A stretch of DNA of 64,000 bases from Kaistella antarctica (GCF_900109615.1 NZ_FOIX01000004.1:62001-126000), one strand, 5' to 3'; counted from the stretch's first letter, positions 27,984 to 36,505 are shown. Notes: a model not told the origin generated them from the sequence alone. Made by a program: numbers and translations.

Positions 27984-28382
27984 ATGAAAATATTATTAGA
28001 AGAAAAAATACTGGCAACCCATTCCAAAAAAAACTCAAGATATTACTGGGTATTAGAAACTGTTACGGGAAAAGTACTTGCTTCGGAAGAGCCGATAGAA
28101 TACCTGCCTTCAAGTTCTGAAAACGGCTACCTTCAAGATATCAAAGAGGAAATCTTAGATAAAATCAATGCCGAAAACGTCTTCAGTTTTCCCTTTACGC
28201 CAAAAGAGGGAGATTATTTATCGCTGAAAAATAATCTTAGAAAGAGTGAATATTTAAATTTAATTTTCATTAATAATAAATGGATTGAAGAAATTTACAC
28301 CTGCAGTTACAGAGAATGTGAGACTGACATTTATACAACCATAAAAACTGGCGTGGCTTTCTTAAGCGAAAACATTGTATAA
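27984..28382 (+). CDS. Hypothetical protein downstream of tsaD
   Basis: 132 aa, soluble, no signal or membrane segment, no recognised family. It contains an acidic, Tyr-rich middle (WVLETVTGKVLASEEPIEYL) and a central FTPKEGDYLSLKNNL. It starts 18 bp after tsaD and 81 bp before rsmE, all on one strand, so the three genes may form a unit. Confidence 0.65.
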   Translation: MKILLEEKILATHSKKNSRYYWVLETVTGKVLASEEPIEYLPSSSENGYLQDIKEEILDKINAENVFSFPFTPKEGDYLSLKNNLRKSEYLNLIFINNKWIEEIYTCSYRECETDIYTTIKTGVAFLSENIV

Positions 28383-28463
28383 AATCGGATTAATTTGAAA
28401 TCGCTTTCGTCTAATAAAAATACAGCGATTACATCTGACCTTCAAAAAAATAAATAGATTTAA

Positions 28464-29171
28464 ATGAAATTGTTTTACGGAGAAGTAATTCCTGAAGTTA
28501 AAATTAACGAAGAAGAGCAAACGCATATTGTTAAAGTATTGCGGATGAGATCTGGAGAAGAAATTTTCGTGACAGATGGCAAAGGAAATTTAGCAAAAGG
28601 AAATCTTCATTTTGAAGGAAAAAAAGTATCACTGGATATTTCAGAAATTAAGGAGAATCTTCCGAATTTTTCTAATCAACTTCACATTGCGATTGCTCCA
28701 ACCAAGAATATTGACCGAATTGAATTCTTTGTAGAAAAGGCTACGGAAATGGGAATTGCAGAAATTACTTTATTACAAACTGAAAAAACTGAGCGTAAAA
28801 ATCTGAATATTGATAAGTTGCGAAAGCAAAGTATTGCTGCTTCTAAACAAAGTTTGCGTTTTCATTTTCCGATCATCAATGATCTTACTAAATTTTCTGA
28901 TTTTATTAAAGAAGTCGATTCAAGAAACACTTTTGTTGCACACTGCAATGAAAACCTAGAGCGGATTGATATAAAGATGCTTCGACAAGCTCAGCATGAC
29001 AGCGTTAAGAATCTCACTTTTTTGATTGGACCAGAAGGAGATTTTTCTGATAAAGAAATTGCCTTATTAGCAGAAAACGGAGTGAAAGGAGTATCGCTGG
29101 GAAGCCAAAGATTGCGTACAGAAACCGCGGGAGTTTTTGTGGCAGCTTGGAACTATGAGATGATGATGTGA
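28464..29171 (+). CDS. rsmE: 16S rRNA (uracil1498-N3)-methyltransferase RsmE, with inserted repeat peptide
   Basis: 235 aa, SPOUT-class methyltransferase. An N-terminal PUA-like region is followed by the SPOUT domain: IAPTKNIDRIEFFVEKATEMGI (about residues 75-96), FLIGPEGDFSDKEI (about 188-201) and SLGSQRLRTETA (about 211-222). Residues about 172-182 (MLRQAQHDSVK) are encoded by the repeat CTTCGACAAGCTCAGCATGAC, which recurs in related form at 1131. This stretch lies just before the GPEG strand, where the family has no such peptide as far as I know, so it looks like an in-frame repeat insertion tolerated in a loop. Confidence 0.9.
   Translation: MKLFYGEVIPEVKINEEEQTHIVKVLRMRSGEEIFVTDGKGNLAKGNLHFEGKKVSLDISEIKENLPNFSNQLHIAIAPTKNIDRIEFFVEKATEMGIAEITLLQTEKTERKNLNIDKLRKQSIAASKQSLRFHFPIINDLTKFSDFIKEVDSRNTFVAHCNENLERIDIKMLRQAQHDSVKNLTFLIGPEGDFSDKEIALLAENGVKGVSLGSQRLRTETAGVFVAAWNYEMMM
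28978..29001 (+). repeat. Dispersed repeat copy inside rsmE
   Basis: The core CTTCGACAAGCTCAGCATGAC sits in frame in rsmE and encodes LRQAQHD. A related copy (CTTCGACAGGCTCAG) is in the spacer at 1131-1145. From memory this motif is frequent in flavobacterial genomes; that was not checked. Confidence 0.6.
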
Positions 29172-29209
29172 TGATTTGCTGATGTGATGATGTGATGAAT
29201 TAGAAATAT

Positions 29210-29566
29210 TTAATTACTAAATTTTCTTTTTATTGCTTTTTCGACTTTTACAAAAAGAAGGGTAAGTCCAATTAGCGTCAAAGAAACTCCGATGATCAAA
29301 CTAAGAGAGTTAGAAAAGTTGGTAAAAAGTGGTAATAAAGAAGTGAGCATTAAAAATGCTCCTAATTTCAGCATTTCTATTGCAGAAAGTCTTTGGGCAA
29401 AATTCCATCTGTCCTGATTTTTCATAGAACTAGTCGTTCGGTAACCGTATAGAGAATTAATCTTTTTTGGGGGCAAGTAAAACATTAACAATCCGGCAAA
29501 AATAAATATTAAACCTACTGGAAAGCAGATATTAAATAAAGCGTTTTGCCATAAAGAATTGGTCAT
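29210..29566 (-). CDS. SdpI-family membrane protein
   Basis: 118 aa with three hydrophobic segments and the SdpI-family signature PKKINSLYGYRTTSSMKNQDRWNFAQ in two adjoining parts (about residues 32-57). SdpI confers immunity to the SdpC toxin in Bacillus; related proteins in other phyla have no proven role. It lies 25 bp downstream of the trmH-like gene on the same strand. Confidence 0.8.
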   Translation of the reverse strand: MTNSLWQNALFNICFPVGLIFIFAGLLMFYLPPKKINSLYGYRTTSSMKNQDRWNFAQRLSAIEMLKLGAFLMLTSLLPLFTNFSNSLSLIIGVSLTLIGLTLLFVKVEKAIKRKFSN

Positions 29567-29591
29567 GTTTCTTATAATTTGGTTTGAAACA

Positions 29592-30257
29592 TTAAATATA
29601 AAAATTTTCTCTTAAATATTTAGCTAAAATCTGTTCGCCACTTTGCAAGGAATTTACCGCCCAGCGAACTTTCATTTCCCAAAGCTTTTCTTCGGAAAGT
29701 TTGTAATCCAAATTGGATTTCATCAATTTTTGTTTGAGTTCATACACACAAATTGCAGCCGCGACCGAGACATTAAAGCTCCTTGTAAATCCATACATCG
29801 GAATGGCTAAAGTTTCATCCGCAAAATCTAAAATCTCATCAGTGACTCCCGCGGCTTCCGTTCCGAAAACTAAAGCAACAGGATCTGTCAATTGATAATC
29901 TGGTAAGAGAGTTGCATTTTTCTCAGGTGAAACCGCAAGAATTTTATATCCTCGACTTTTTATTTCCTTTAAAGAATCGATATTGTGTGGAAGTCGCTCC
30001 ACTTCTATCCAAGTTTCAGCACCTTTGGTTACTCGCAGGTTGGGAACAAAATCATGCTCACTTTCCATGGCTACGATTTTATGAAAACCACACGCTTCTA
30101 CCGATCGCACAATCGCCGCCGCATTTCTAAACTGAAAAACATCTTCGATCACTGGCAAAACAAAATCGGAACTTTCGGGCGCAAAATGATTGATTTTTTG
30201 AAGTCGTTCCTCCGTTAAAAATTGCTGCAGATATTCGAAGGTTTTCTGATTATTCAT
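29592..30257 (-). CDS. trmH: SpoU/TrmH-family RNA 2'-O-methyltransferase
   Basis: 221 aa. SPOUT methyltransferase motifs: RNAAAIVRSVEACGF (about 43-57; motif 1 with Asn/Arg), VALVFGTEAAGVTDEIL (about 127-143; motif 2) and IPMYGFTRSFNVSVAAAICVYEL (motif 3). The C-terminal KVRWAVNSL and the lack of an L30e-type N-terminal domain fit TrmH, the tRNA Gm18 methyltransferase, more than RlmB. The exact target RNA is inferred. Confidence 0.85.
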   Translation of the reverse strand: MNNQKTFEYLQQFLTEERLQKINHFAPESSDFVLPVIEDVFQFRNAAAIVRSVEACGFHKIVAMESEHDFVPNLRVTKGAETWIEVERLPHNIDSLKEIKSRGYKILAVSPEKNATLLPDYQLTDPVALVFGTEAAGVTDEILDFADETLAIPMYGFTRSFNVSVAAAICVYELKQKLMKSNLDYKLSEEKLWEMKVRWAVNSLQSGEQILAKYLRENFYI

Positions 30258-30759
30258 GGGTGTAAAAATAAGGATTATTTATTTTTGCCACGAATGCACG
30301 AATAATGATGGATGTTGGACGATGAGTAATGAGTAATGAGTAATAATTAAAATTATATTTTCAAACGGCTACTAAAATTTCGGGCGATTAGAAGATACTA
30401 GAAAGAAAAAATGAAATTCGGGAATTAGTGGCGAAATGTTTTATGGACTGAGAGACGCGAGCGAAACGAGCTCTGATAAGTCTGATTTTTGCGTAGTTGC
30501 TTTCTATGAGCGTCATTAGAGCTTAGAGCTCTAAAAACGCTTTATGCAGCAGAATCGTTGCGATAGGGATCGCGGTGGAAATCCCAGAATAGGCGGAGGG
30601 AAAATTAGTGCAGTGATTTCATCAGCGGCTGCATGAGGAATTGCAACGGAGAGCCCGGTTTTTTAAATTTTTTGGGAGGGAATTTGGTGTGGCAAAAATC
30701 TAAAAAAATCGCCCAAAGAGGAATTTTTAATATTCTGCGAAATGCTGTATTTTTGAAAG
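30258..30759. other. Long spacer with structured, repeat-like element
   Basis: It starts with short direct repeats (GAGTAATGAGTAATGAGTAAT, 30323-30343). A perfect 8-bp hairpin (TTAGAGCT-TAG-AGCTCTAA) is at 30516-30534. A GC-richer segment at 30549-30662 can fold, with CGTTGC (30556) pairing with GCAACG (30643) and GGGAT (30566) with ATCCC (30581), ending in GAGAGCCCGG and a T run. Its sequence style is familiar from repeat-like spacers in Bacteroidota genomes. An apparent ORF at 30633-30821 is not called. Confidence 0.5.
30748..30755 (+). promoter_or_regulatory. -7 element directly before the asparaginase start
   Basis: TATTTTTG fits TAnnTTTG but ends only 4 bp before the ATG at 30760. If used, the transcript would be leaderless or nearly so. 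Confidence 0.35.
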
Positions 30760-31779
30760 ATGAAAAGAAAAGTGCTGCTGATCTACACCGGTGGAACGAT
30801 CGGCATGGAAAAAAATTATGAAACGGGCAGTTTGCAGGCGTTTGATTTTGGCAATATTTTCGAAAAGTTGCCCGAAATGAAATTGATTGAATGCGAAGTG
30901 GAGGTTTATCCTTTCAAAAAACCTTTGGATTCATCAGACATGGGTCCGAAAGAATGGAAAATGATCGCCACTCATATTGGTAAAGAATATGAAAATTACG
31001 ATGGATTTTTGATTCTGCATGGTACGGATACGATGTCTTACAGTGCTTCGGCTCTGAGTTTTATGTTGAAGAATTTACGGAAACCCGTGATCTTAACAGG
31101 TTCCCAATTGCCCATTGGCGATTTGCGAACGGACGCGAAAGAGAATCTTTTGACGAGCTTATATTACGCCAGTTTATATGATCAGGACGAAGCAGTGATT
31201 CAGGAAGTCGCGGTTTATTTTGAGTATAAACTGCTGCGTGGAAACAGAACTTTGAAATATTCGGCGGAATTTTTTGACGCCTATCAATCGCCGAATTATC
31301 CGGTTTTAGGACAGTCGGGAGTTCATTTAAACGTTGAGAAAGACTTTTTGTGGCGCTCAAAAACTGACCAGCCTTTTACGGTGGACACTCATATTTCGCA
31401 AGATGTTTTATTCTGGCGAATTTTCCCTGGAATGCACTTGAACCACTTTACGGAAATTCCGAATATGAAAGTTTTGGTATTGCAGGTTTTTGGGTCGGGC
31501 ACGATTTTCAACACTGTTCAAACGAAAAAGATTTTGCAAGCACTCAGAAAAAACGGAACTGAAATCGTAGTGATTTCGCAATGTGTCTCGGGTGGAATAA
31601 GTTTCGGAAAATATACGAACTCTAATATATTTCGGGAAATCGGCGCCATAAGCGGAAATGACATTACGGCAGAAAGCGCGATTACGAAAGCGATGCATCT
31701 GTTAGACAATCCAAATTACGAAGGAAGTTTTGCGGAAAATTTTGTGAAAAATTTGTGTGGTGAAGTATCGGAAAATTAA
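30760..31779 (+). CDS. ansA: Type I (cytoplasmic) L-asparaginase
   Basis: 339 aa. It hydrolyses asparagine to aspartate and ammonia. First catalytic motif YTGGTIGM at residues 9-16; second motif LHGTDTMSY at 86-94; TGSQLP at about 112. No signal peptide, so the cytoplasmic low-affinity type is likely. The ATG at 30760 is fixed by the nearby catalytic Thr, since any later start would remove it. Confidence 0.92.
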   Translation: MKRKVLLIYTGGTIGMEKNYETGSLQAFDFGNIFEKLPEMKLIECEVEVYPFKKPLDSSDMGPKEWKMIATHIGKEYENYDGFLILHGTDTMSYSASALSFMLKNLRKPVILTGSQLPIGDLRTDAKENLLTSLYYASLYDQDEAVIQEVAVYFEYKLLRGNRTLKYSAEFFDAYQSPNYPVLGQSGVHLNVEKDFLWRSKTDQPFTVDTHISQDVLFWRIFPGMHLNHFTEIPNMKVLVLQVFGSGTIFNTVQTKKILQALRKNGTEIVVISQCVSGGISFGKYTNSNIFREIGAISGNDITAESAITKAMHLLDNPNYEGSFAENFVKNLCGEVSEN

Positions 31780-31827
31780 ACTTTAAATTTTTAAGGTTTT
31801 CTGTTTTTAGAATTCAATTAATTAAGC

Positions 31828-31835
31828 TATTTTTG
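31828..31835 (+). promoter_or_regulatory. -7 element of the tRNA-Ser gene
   Basis: TATTTTTG, 12 bp before the 5' end of the tRNA, with TTTTTAG at 31803-31809 as a possible -33 region. Confidence 0.45.
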
Positions 31836-31847
31836 CAGTCTTCAATC

Positions 31848-31934
31848 AGAGAGGTGTCCGAGTGGTTGAAGGAGCTAGCTTGGAAAGCTAGTGTACGGGC
31901 AACTGTACCGTGGGTTCGAATCCCATCCTCTCTA
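31848..31934 (+). tRNA. tRNA-Ser (anticodon GGA)
   Basis: The 7-bp acceptor stem AGAGAGG/CCTCTCT, D loop GAGTGGTTGAAGG, anticodon stem CTAGC/GCTAG with loop TTGGAAA (anticodon GGA, reading UCC and UCU), a long class II variable arm (GTACGGGCAACTGTAC), and T-arm GTGGGTTCGAATCCCAT are all present. CCA is not encoded. The discriminator base is A. Confidence 0.97.
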
Positions 31935-31963
31935 CAACAATTACTTTCCGAATGTAATTATAG

Positions 31964-31993
31964 AAAAACAGGAATAAATATTCCTGTTTTTTT
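31964..31993 (+). terminator. Terminator of tRNA-Ser
   Basis: 8-bp perfect stem CAGGAATA / TATTCCTG, two-base loop, preceded by A5 and followed by T7. Confidence 0.88.
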
Positions 31994-32125
31994 GTTTGGA
32001 AGATATTTTTAAAAATATTAAAGTTGTAATCGAAAGTACCGCAATATTTAATAGAATTCCTTCTGCTACACTTTTCACTTTCACCGCGAAGCATTTTATA
32101 AAATCGCAGTATGTAACTTTGGAAA

Positions 32126-32411
32126 CTACATGATTTCGAATTCTGTTTTGCCTTTTGGAATATAGAAAGCGACATCCAACATTCGGTCATAAAAATAAGG
32201 ATTAAAAGCAGGGTTTTCCCCGCAATGAATTCATATGAACTTCTAAGATGCTTTTTGCTACTGATTTTTTTTTCAAGGTCAGCAATAAAACTTGTTACCT
32301 TAAAACTGTTCTTTTTGAATTGGGTAATAATAAGATTACTCCTGTTACTACCAAAATTGCTAGCGGAAAGTAAGTAACTATTTTAGAATCAAAGAAATCA
32401 TAGTTATCCAT
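32126..32411 (-). pseudogene. Decayed small membrane-protein gene
   Basis: From an ATG at 32411 on the minus strand, MDNYDFFDSKIVTYFPLAIL with a TM segment runs 34 codons to a stop. The +1 neighbouring frame then reads SFIADLEKKISSKKHLRSSY, and a third frame reads ENPAFNPYFYDRMLDVAFY to KTEFEIM and a stop at 32126. Three protein-like segments in three frames indicate one gene with two frameshifts, originally about 95 aa. It starts 8 bp after the stop of the neighbouring pseudogene. No family recognised; part of the immunity-like accessory zone. Confidence 0.4.
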
Positions 32412-32419
32412 TAGATACT

Positions 32420-33017
32420 TACGGGGTAAATGCTCTTTCTAAATGCGAAGCGACAGTTTCTGATAATCCTTCGGATGTTGCTTGATTATCAACAATCTAT
32501 AGAATAGATGAAATATTTGGCTTTCTATCTGTGTATTCATAATATTGCACGAGTACAGTTCTTTTATTATTTAATTCCCATTGATAAGCTGCATTTCCTA
32601 AAATCTGTCCTTCGCGATTCTTTTCAGGAATTTTTGAAATAATTTCAGGATTTTTATATTTTGCTTTTAGATAGGTTAAAATACGATCACTGTTGAAGTG
32701 TCTTCGATCTCTATCTTAAGACCTTTGGTTATCCTCTCTGTTGAATTATTAATTAGTACTCCCACAGTAGGACTTTTGGCTGATGTGCTTGCATTGTTTA
32801 CAAATGAAACAGTACCAAATTTGTAACCTCCAACGTCTTTCGTATATGCAATAGGTAGCGTAGTTACAATTTCTCGCGCATCTGTTTGAAATTTAGTGTT
32901 TTTTAAAATTTCTTTATAATCTTTGGTAAATTCAACTTTTTCTAAGTCCATTTTTTGTTGTGAGTTACAACTGTTCATTACCACAAAAGATAAAAGCATT
33001 AAAATAACTTTTTTCAT
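32420..33017 (-). pseudogene. Frameshifted lipoprotein gene, related to 33199-33909
   Basis: A 113-codon frame from the ATG at 33017 encodes a lipoprotein (lipobox NSC) up to IEIEDTSTV and then stops. The next frame continues at about 32690 with SDRILTYLKAKYKNPEI and NAAYQWELNNKRTVLVQYYEY. It meets a TAG at 32497-32499 and goes on in the same frame with DNQATSEGLSETVASHLERA to a TAA at 32420-32422. So the gene of about 198 aa has a 1-bp frameshift and an in-frame stop. The YQW...R...LV region matches YQWFSDDRIIQLV of the intact lipoprotein at 33199-33909, so the two are paralogues. Confidence 0.72.
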
Positions 33018-33198
33018 AAAATATTAATTATTCAGTATAATAAAGGTTTGTAGAAAGAATCAAATTTTGTAGTGTAGACAACAATAAGAAATGAGTATCA
33101 TAGATTTACTAACCTTAGATCAGAGCTAAATAATAATTAACCTTCAAATTTATAATAAGTTCATTGTCTACAATATAAGAAATCAAAAAGCGTAAACT

Positions 33199-33909
33199 TT
33201 AATTTTTTATAAAATGGCTATCATGATATAAAGCAAAATCGATATCTCGATCGACTATAGTATTTATAGCGTTTTTTAGGAATGAACTGTCATAAATAGT
33301 TAATTTTACGTAAGTACTTTTCTGTTTTGTGGTCTTGCCATCAATCATTGTTTCTTCAACACCTTCCTTGTCATCTTTCACTAATTGTATAATTCTATCA
33401 TCAGAAAACCACTGATAAACCGTTAAGTCTCCCAACATTCCATTTTTTGTCATTTTCATTGATTTGTTTTCCTTTTTTAAATACTCAACAAAATCATTTA
33501 TATCTTCCATCTTTCCGTCATAAAAAATAGTTGCGTTGAAAGCAATTATCTTATTTTTCGGATCGGTAAGAATTTGTAAACTGTTAAAATCAAAGTGACC
33601 ATTATAAGTAAATGGCTTACTTCCTAAAATCAAGTTTTGAGCATTGGCAAAAGAATATTTATATAATTTCGCAACATCCTTTTTTGTTACTTCTTCTTCC
33701 GATTTTAATTCATTGTCATCATTTACTATTGCTGATTTCCAAACTTCGGTCTTTGCAGTAAGGTCAGAAATTTTTTCAGTGAATGTGATTTTGCTCAGAT
33801 CGAAACTACCGCAATCTTTACAGATGTTTTTCGGATTTTCAATTTTTTGACAGCTGTAAAAAGTAATCAGAAGTAAGATTACACTAGTGGTAAATAATTT
33901 TATTTTCAT
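33199..33909 (-). CDS. Hypothetical lipoprotein, immunity-like
   Basis: 236 aa, signal peptide with lipobox FYSC, followed by a CxDCGSFDLSKITF segment. The middle and C-terminal part (NDFVEYLKKENKS, GDLTVYQWFSDDRIIQLVKD) resembles the pseudogene at 32420-33017, giving a local duplicate pair. No named family recognised. Its place at the end of a T6SS payload island and its periplasm-directed lipoprotein nature suit an immunity protein, but this is inference. Confidence 0.72.
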   Translation of the reverse strand: MKIKLFTTSVILLLITFYSCQKIENPKNICKDCGSFDLSKITFTEKISDLTAKTEVWKSAIVNDDNELKSEEEVTKKDVAKLYKYSFANAQNLILGSKPFTYNGHFDFNSLQILTDPKNKIIAFNATIFYDGKMEDINDFVEYLKKENKSMKMTKNGMLGDLTVYQWFSDDRIIQLVKDDKEGVEETMIDGKTTKQKSTYVKLTIYDSSFLKNAINTIVDRDIDFALYHDSHFIKN

Positions 33910-34002
33910 TTAATTGGATAATTTGAGGAATTGCTACGTATATACTATTAGTTGATTTAATTTATAGGTAAATATCTAATTAGTGATTATGGTAAGTGGA
34001 CT

Positions 34003-34140
34003 TCATTTGTTCTTGATCGGCCAGTGTAGCCACAGACTTCCATTCTCTTCATAATGAGAATAAATAAGAATGTCATTGAGCCAAATTTCTGTATTACAAT
34101 AAAAGAATTTTACTTCTATTTCATAAATAGGATATTTCAT
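34003..34140 (-). pseudogene. Truncated N-terminal copy of the family-A lipoprotein array
   Basis: 45 codons from an ATG at 34140, starting 6 bp after the stop of the preceding gene. It reads YPIYEIEVKFFYCNTEIW, then LNDILIYSHYEENGS and LHWPIKNK and stops. This aligns with the N-terminal region of the lipoproteins at 40323 (YKLILTSSECSFYVLVNDIP ... MNWNIEKSGKQ) and 39003 (YRLEITSSLSYLIKINGIT). It ends where those continue IEKSGKQ, so it is a 3'-truncated member, without their signal peptide. It may be translated or only a remnant. Confidence 0.6.
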
Positions 34141-34146
34141 TTTTTT

Positions 34147-34689
34147 TTATTTCTTTGTTTCTTCTCGAAATCGATTTAACAGTGCATCTTCAAGTTTTGT
34201 GTTCCAGTCAAAGATCTTGTAAAAACCAAAGTATTTAAGAGATTTGCCTTCTGTATAATATTGATTGTTGGTTTTTTTTAGATCCTCAACCTTATTTCCA
34301 AACTTCATTGAGAGAAAAGATTTCTGGTTTGTATTCGTAATTCCTAAATATTTTTCAATTGCTGGTGCAATGGATTTAAAATCTTTTTGAATATGATCAT
34401 CTGTCTCATATGTCGGCAGTCCACTTATTTTTACTTTTGGTAATATTTTCCCAATAATTCGATTGAACCAGCTTTGATTTTCATTCTTAACTATTTCAGG
34501 CTCCTTATTTAAGAAAAAAGTATATTTAAAATTGTGATAGTCACCATCTCTAGGAGTCTGATTGCTTAAAAATATAGCTTCAACTGATTCCCAGAGTATA
34601 ACCATGCATTCTTCTGATCCTGGACTGTAGGTTCTAAATTCATTCTCGTTAAACTCACTGTGCCATTTACATTTCCATTGACTTTTCAT
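34147..34689 (-). CDS. Hypothetical cytoplasmic protein in the T6SS accessory zone
   Basis: 180 aa, no signal peptide or membrane segment. It is rich in aromatic residues (KSQWKCKWHSEFNENEFRTY, FKYTFFLN) and has a C-terminal FYKIFDWNTKLEDALLNRF helix. No family recognised. The truncated family-A copy follows within 6 bp, so they share a transcript. It could be an immunity or adaptor protein. Confidence 0.6.
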   Translation of the reverse strand: MKSQWKCKWHSEFNENEFRTYSPGSEECMVILWESVEAIFLSNQTPRDGDYHNFKYTFFLNKEPEIVKNENQSWFNRIIGKILPKVKISGLPTYETDDHIQKDFKSIAPAIEKYLGITNTNQKSFLSMKFGNKVEDLKKTNNQYYTEGKSLKYFGFYKIFDWNTKLEDALLNRFREETKK

Positions 34690-34769
34690 AACTGGTTAGA
34701 CTCACTACATCATAGGATGAGTAAATAAACAAAAATATTAATAATAAAATTACCGTAATTATAATCCAA

Positions 34770-34979
34770 TTAAATTGTGTCGAAAAATTCTTCACCATGA
34801 ATTGCCACACGGCTCCAATGATCAGTGATAAAATGTCGGATATTTATTAAAAGTTCATCATTCTCTTTACTCTGATTATTATGGAACACTAAAAGTTCTT
34901 CCACAGGAATTTCGTAGAGAAGGGCAATACTTTTCAATGTTTCGTTTTCTTGGATGGTATGTTTGTTAAAATTTTCCAC
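34770..34979 (-). CDS. Small LysM-like protein, possibly truncated
   Basis: 69 aa from a GTG at 34979. HTIQENETLKSIALLYEI and ELLVFHNNQ form a LysM-like unit. The same pattern opens the 326-aa protein at 45106-46086 (GVFNLNQTAKEFNLTTAELVAFHNQ), so this is probably a truncated relative. It lies between the DUF2931 gene and the 180-aa gene on the same strand. Confidence 0.55.
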   Translation of the reverse strand: MENFNKHTIQENETLKSIALLYEIPVEELLVFHNNQSKENDELLINIRHFITDHWSRVAIHGEEFFDTI

Positions 34980-35156
34980 AGAAATTATTAATTTAAAATC
35001 AATTCTTGTTAGTTTTTATTTTCACACCTATTTTCGAAATCTATTTACAAACAAAAAATTCTTTTTCTACCTACTTTACACCTAATCTAGAATTAACGTA
35101 GCGATAACTTTAGAATTAATATAAATAAGATAGAACTATAAATAAAATACTTCATT

Positions 35157-36260
35157 TTACTGTTGAAAAGTTTTTCCTGTAATTTTTCTAATGTTAAAAC
35201 TTGTGTTTTCCTGCTTTAAGTTAACATTAATTTCTCTGCTGGTAGAAAGATTAAAAATTAATTCTGCAGGATGACCCGGCTTAATTTTTATGAAGTTCTG
35301 GTAAATCTCCTCTTTTGTTAAATCTGCAGGATAAGGATTGTCGCTACTTGCTATTGTTGCTTTGTAGATCGTGTTATAATAATTCTCACCTTCTGCAAAA
35401 ATAATTCTCGATTCATATCTTTTTCCGTTTAAAGTCCAAATTATTTCCGCTTGATATGGTACCGCTCTTTGTGATGGCTGATCAGTGCTGATCTTTAAAT
35501 AATTTGTCTCGGCTTCCGCATTGATCATTTTTAAATATACTGAATTCACAACTGCATTTTGTGGAACATTCACGCTATAATTCCAAGAAAATTTTTCGCG
35601 GTATTTCTCCCATAAATCAATTGGTAAGGTTTTGTTTAAAACTTCTTCTTTAACCTTATTAGTAAAAACCTTTTCAAGATTATACTTAACCTCCTCTTCT
35701 CGGGTTCCATTATCAAAAATATCTTCCCAATGATGTTTAACTATTTTCGCGTTATATTTTCCAACTTCTCTTTGTTCACCTTCACCCTTCATCCAAACCA
35801 CGATCATTCCTCCGAGCGCCACACCGATCTCAATTCTATCATATTTATGCTCATTAATATTCTGCGATTTTACGCCAAAATTTTTAGATTTCTCTTCCAG
35901 AAATTTTTCTATTTCCTCACTTGGAAGTTGAAACTCACCTTCGTAAAATTGATCCTCAGTATCTGAATAGTAGCCTATATTAAGGGTCTTGGGTACTGAA
36001 TTTTCCGACGGCGAATTTTTTATAAAAGTTACTCCGCCATCGCCCCACGGCGAGCGCAAAGAACCTACTCCATCTATCATAATCATTTCGTCACTATCTG
36101 AATACATTACCTGTTCATAAGTCGTAATACCGTAATATGACGGACATGAACTCCCTGTGTTGTATTTAAATCTCTTCATGCTATTGTCTTGTTGGCAAGA
36201 TATGATTGCGAAGTTGAATATGACCAAAACAATCTTTGTAAGATTTAGCAATTTTCTCAT
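35157..36260 (-). CDS. DUF2931-family lipoprotein
   Basis: 367 aa, signal peptide with lipobox ISC (about residue 22). The N-terminal half fits DUF2931 (DRIEIGVALGGMIVVWMKGEGEQREVGKYNA split over about residues 145-175, with HHWEDIF following). The C-terminal half (KFSWNYSV, AEIIWTLNGKRYES) is an extension. DUF2931 genes are common beside Bacteroidota T6SS effectors and are suspected immunity proteins; that role is inference here. A transposase remnant lies upstream. Confidence 0.72.
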   Translation of the reverse strand: MRKLLNLTKIVLVIFNFAIISCQQDNSMKRFKYNTGSSCPSYYGITTYEQVMYSDSDEMIMIDGVGSLRSPWGDGGVTFIKNSPSENSVPKTLNIGYYSDTEDQFYEGEFQLPSEEIEKFLEEKSKNFGVKSQNINEHKYDRIEIGVALGGMIVVWMKGEGEQREVGKYNAKIVKHHWEDIFDNGTREEEVKYNLEKVFTNKVKEEVLNKTLPIDLWEKYREKFSWNYSVNVPQNAVVNSVYLKMINAEAETNYLKISTDQPSQRAVPYQAEIIWTLNGKRYESRIIFAEGENYYNTIYKATIASSDNPYPADLTKEEIYQNFIKIKPGHPAELIFNLSTSREINVNLKQENTSFNIRKITGKTFQQ

Positions 36261-36505
36261 CTATTTATAGTTTTTCGTTACCATTTCAAACCAAAAATTT
36301 AATCATTAATTTTATTAATGCGCATAAAGTCCACTATTAAAATTACTACACTAAATACAATATATTTTCTTTGTGGTCAAAAAATAAAATTTTAATTTGT
36401 ATTTTCTATGCTGCTAGACATTATCAAAAATTTTTTTCTGAATTGAAAACTCTATATGAAGTTATTTCGAAGTAATTTTTTGCCTATTAAAAAATCATCT
36501 TCCTA

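Noticed and set aside
29162..29200. TGATGTGATGATG repeats after rsmE
   Set aside because: Simple low-complexity repeat with no evident function.
30633..30821. 62-codon plus-strand ORF upstream of ansA
   Set aside because: It overlaps the structured spacer element and the ansA start; the sequence is not protein-like.
31888..32190. Minus-strand ORF ending in VVERMGFEPTVQLPVH
   Set aside because: The MGFEPT end is the well-known artefact of reading the antisense of tRNA-Ser; the rest overlaps a terminator and a decayed gene.
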